From Polydactylus sextarius (taxonomy: Eukaryota; Chordata; Actinopteri; Polynemidae), in NCBI GenBank assembly GCA_016801845.1, contig CM028906.1, positions 11,680,501 through 11,744,500 on the forward strand: a stretch of 64,000 nucleotides of DNA, written 5' to 3'. The position numbers were made by a program, and so were the translations under genes. Below, one piece after another: positions 61,139 through 64,000 of this stretch. A model generated the notes under the pieces. It was not told the origin of the DNA. It ran no database searches and was given only the letters and a program-made list of their open reading frames with translations. The stretch's first letter is position 1. Each line of letters opens with the position of its first letter.

Positions 61139-62586
61139 CAGTTCTGTTCACCATTACTGGCCATGAATTTTTAATACATAATGTGGAATACTACCTGAAA
61201 AAAAATTAATCAAGTGAAACAACTTTTTTTCTATAGAGAACTCGTGTTTGATACAAAAGCAAATTTAAAACAATAAACAATGGGAATAACAATAAGAAAA
61301 CTTAAAGCTCACTGTGTCACTGATATTGGCACCCTTTGCTGTAAATCAGTATGGAAACACATTATGACTCGCCTGTGATAACTAATCTGTGCCATGAATT
61401 AGCCAATGAATGATAACTTCTGTGTTTTAAAAAGCTACCTGTTATGCCCTGTTCCTTTGTCACAATGGTAAAGACAAAGGAGCTGTGTGAGGACATCAGT
61501 AGAGCTACCTTTAGCATACACAAGACCTCCAAAGTGTATAAACCCATCTCATAAGACCTTGATATCCCTGTTTCAACAGTGCGTAATGTTATTAAGAAGT
61601 GTGCTAAGCATCAAACTGTCAACAACCTCTCTGAATGTGGGGGGAAGAGAAAACACCACATCAAACATCCAAAGACATGAAGGCCAACCTGGAACAGTCT
61701 GAGGTCATGGTTTCAACAAGTACCATATGCCAAACACTGAACCAAACAGGGCTTTATGGGCGAAGGCCATGGAAGACACCAACAACTGATCTATGCCAAA
61801 GAGTACCTGGACAAGCCACAGTCCTTCTGGGAAAATATTCCGTGGACAGATTAAACAAAAATAGACATGCACACCAATAGTTTGTTTACAGACACTGCAA
61901 TGAAGCCTACAAGGAAAAGAACACCCTACGAACAATTAAGCATGATGGAGGATCCATAATACTGCAGGGCTACTTTGCTTCATCTGGCACTGGAGGCCTT
62001 GACTGTATCACAGGAATCAGAGAATTATCACGAGATTATAGAGAAAAATGTCCTACTCAGTGTAAAAAAACTTGGTTTGAGGTGAAGATCATGGGTCCTC
62101 CAGCAAGACAAAGACCCAAAGCACACATCCAAAAACATGCAGGAATGGTTGAAAAGGAAAAATGGACTGTTTTAAAATGGCTAGCAATGACTCCTGACCT
62201 CAATCCCATCAAAAATCTTTGTGGTGAACTGAAATCTGCCATTGAGGAAAAGAACCCTGCAAATGTTTAAGAGCTTGAACAAACTGCAAAGGCGCAAGAA
62301 GCTTATAGATGGCTACAAGCAATGTTTGGAGGCTGTCATCACTACCAAAGGGTGTGCAACCAAATATTAAAGAGGGGTGCTGTTATTGCTGCACATGGTG
62401 TTTTTCTGTTTCTTCTTTAAAATTACATAATGTAAGGTGAAGAAACAATTTTCTTTTTTAAATTACTTTGGACTGCCAATCAAAAGATCCTGATGATATA
62501 AATGTGGTACATTTCCATTTATTTCTGAAGATATTACACAGGTTATGCAAAAAATGAAGGGGTACCAGTAATGGTGAGCAGGACTG
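61139..62586 (+). mobile_element. Tc1-like DNA transposon, complete ends, inactive
   Basis: The terminal inverted repeats are CAGTTCTGTTCACCATTACT (start 61139) and its near-complement at 62565-62586; 20 of 22 positions pair. Both ends are flanked by TA (61137-61138 and 62587-62588), the target duplication expected of Tc1/mariner insertion. Between them lies a plus-strand transposase relic. The element is nested inside the minus-strand LINE relic described separately, so it is the younger of the two. Confidence 0.92.
61465..62370 (+). pseudogene. Tc1-like transposase, broken
   Basis: A Tc1-family DDE transposase would cut and paste the element by binding its inverted repeats. The reading starts MVKTKELCEDISRATFSIHK, the helix-turn-helix DNA-binding region, and meets a stop at codon 30 (61552). 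Later blocks include QDKDPKHTSK (second catalytic Asp region) and PDLNPIKNLCGELKSA, ending GCATKY at the stop at 62368. The family motif is IENLW; here it is IKNLC, so the catalytic Glu appears to be Lys. Stops and frame changes elsewhere also make it inactive. Confidence 0.9.
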
Positions 62587-62588
62587 TA

Positions 62589-63090
62589 GGGGACTCCGTT
62601 GGGCCCTGATACTGATCAGGACCTTGCCTTCTTCGCGGCCTGCCTGACTTCACTGTGCTTCAGGGGCTGAATGTTGAATTCAGCAGTTGGTGGTGCAGGC
62701 CAAGGCTAGTACCCTGTTCTTCCTAATGGGACGTTCCTTACTAGATCACTGTACTGATGTGCTGTTCCAGTTGCTCCCTGGTGGTTTCGAGCTTCCCACT
62801 CTTCTCCTCCAGCAGGTGTCTGGTGTGCTTAAAGGCGTTTTTTGAAGAAGCTGGCTTGTTGTTTTTGTTTCCGTTTTCTACACTTGAGGATATGTTCAGC
62901 TCTGCACAGCCTGGACAGTCTTTGCCCGACCTCTTCCCACAGGGTTTTTAGGTCTTCTTTCTCCGTTAGTGTTGCCTTCCTCCAGTTGTTAGCAAGTTGC
63001 CAGCACCTTTGCTCTAGATGGTCAATCTCCTTTTCCCTCCCTCCCTTCTCTCTTCGGACAGTCCTCTGGTTGGATGTCAACTCGCCAAAC
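62589..63090 (-). pseudogene. LINE relic, 5' part (upstream of reverse transcriptase)
   Basis: The minus-strand reading includes a basic segment (EKEDLKTLWEEVGQRLSRLC, then RAEHILKCRKRKQK...FFKK), then PTAEFNIQPLKHSEVRQAAK and GPNGVPY just before the Tc1 insertion. These match what I know of the region leading into the reverse transcriptase of a group of fish LINEs. At least one in-frame stop (after AAKKARS) shows it is dead. It continues beyond the Tc1 element into the 3' part. Confidence 0.8.
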
Positions 63091-63395
63091 CTGTCCTTGC
63101 AGTCTTGGTATAGGATGTCCCCAATCTGATTGGGATTACCTTATATTTTCTCCAATCTGATATTTTAATTCCAAAGCAGGACTTGCACTTCTTTAGCTCC
63201 AGCTGAACTGAATAATAGAGTGAAAGAAAACTTCTGTAGGTTTAAAATCAGGTTCTATCAGGTAACAGAATATATTGACTGGTAATGAGCACATGTACAT
63301 TACTGACAGCTGCATTAAAATCATTTCACAAAGCTTCTCTTGCTTTTCCTCCTCTTTTAATTTAACCTTCTGTTCACCCTGCAAAAAAGAAAATA

Positions 63396-63417
63396 ACACA
63401 CACACACACACACACAC
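63396..63417. repeat. (CA)n microsatellite
   Basis: Eleven CA units at the far end of the window. Confidence 0.9.
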
Positions 63418-64000
63418 TGCTGCTCCCTTCAACTCCCCCAGTTGGTGGTAATAATGTTATTCTGGACTCAAGCAGGCTTCTTATGCTCACACACCTAAGT
63501 AAGCAAATAAGAGTCTTCATCTTATCTTGTGCGCGTGCGGGTGTGTAGCTGTTGAGGGTTATTTATCACAGCGAAATGTGAGATGCACAGCAGGTCTCTG
63601 CACTCTGCTATAATAAATGCTGGATAACACGAGTGTGTTGCTTCTTCCCCTTCTCCCCTATTCCCTTGTCTTCATCTTTACCAAATCAAAGACTCAGATT
63701 TTCATTCTTAGTATTTTAAGTATTTTCATGCTGCTATATTTTAAGTAAAATCCAACTATTTCACAATGGACATATTCACAATCATTCAGGGAGTGAGTGA
63801 GAGTGAGTGTGAGTGACAGTGTGTGTACATATGACGAGAAATGAAGCACACTGTGTTTAGAGAGGCATTTGTACAAACTTTTATGAGCTGATATTCACAT
63901 TAATTGGGAGTAAAGAACATTCAGAATTGTAACATAATTTCTATGAGGGATATTTGAAACATTTCTAGACAGAAAATGGGAGATAACAACATTTTATGAG

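Noticed and set aside
59990..63090. Retroviral origin of the reverse-transcriptase pieces
   Set aside because: Motifs (LLNVEGKIF, WLNLANTY, restriction-like endonuclease block) are of non-LTR LINE type; no LTRs, gag or envelope-like sequence was seen.

Overview
The window looks like teleost (ray-finned fish) nuclear DNA. It is AT-rich and non-coding for about 95% of its length. It carries many CA/GT and AT microsatellites, Tc1-type and hAT-type DNA transposon relics, a fish-type LINE with a restriction-like endonuclease, and short dispersed repeats of a kind common in teleost introns.

One protein-coding gene is supported. It lies on the minus strand from 55810 down to 4892 and both ends are outside the window. 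Eleven exons with GT-AG borders and compatible phases give 973 complete codons. In order they encode six cadherin (EC) repeats (the first and last partial or atypical), a membrane-proximal non-chordate-type (NC) region, a cysteine-rich segment, one EGF-like domain and the start of a laminin-G domain. This is the plan of a type III classical cadherin, related to Drosophila N-cadherin (CadN) and to the vertebrate form described in chicken as Hz-cadherin. It is not the plan of FAT, CELSR or protocadherins. The protein would be a calcium-dependent, homophilic adhesion receptor of neural cells. Signal peptide, outer EC repeats, remaining LamG/EGF units, transmembrane segment and catenin-binding tail lie outside the window.

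Layout: 1-4891 is intron downstream of the last exon seen. 4892-34912 holds the LamG, EGF/Cys-rich and NC exons, separated by introns of 18.2 and 11.1 kb. 42461-46287 holds two small NC exons. 48408-55810 is a denser block of six exons coding for EC repeats. 55811-64000 is upstream intron, or possibly 5' region, with no exon recognised. Its far end holds a nested transposon: a Tc1-like element (61139-62586, with terminal inverted repeats and TA target duplication) sitting inside a decayed LINE on the minus strand.

The introns also hold LINE, Tc1 and hAT relics, an unclassified 714-bp element with 20-bp inverted ends, several perfect short hairpins and many simple repeats. No tRNA, rRNA, CRISPR or promoter could be supported. 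Family assignments rest on recognising motifs by eye; no database search was run.
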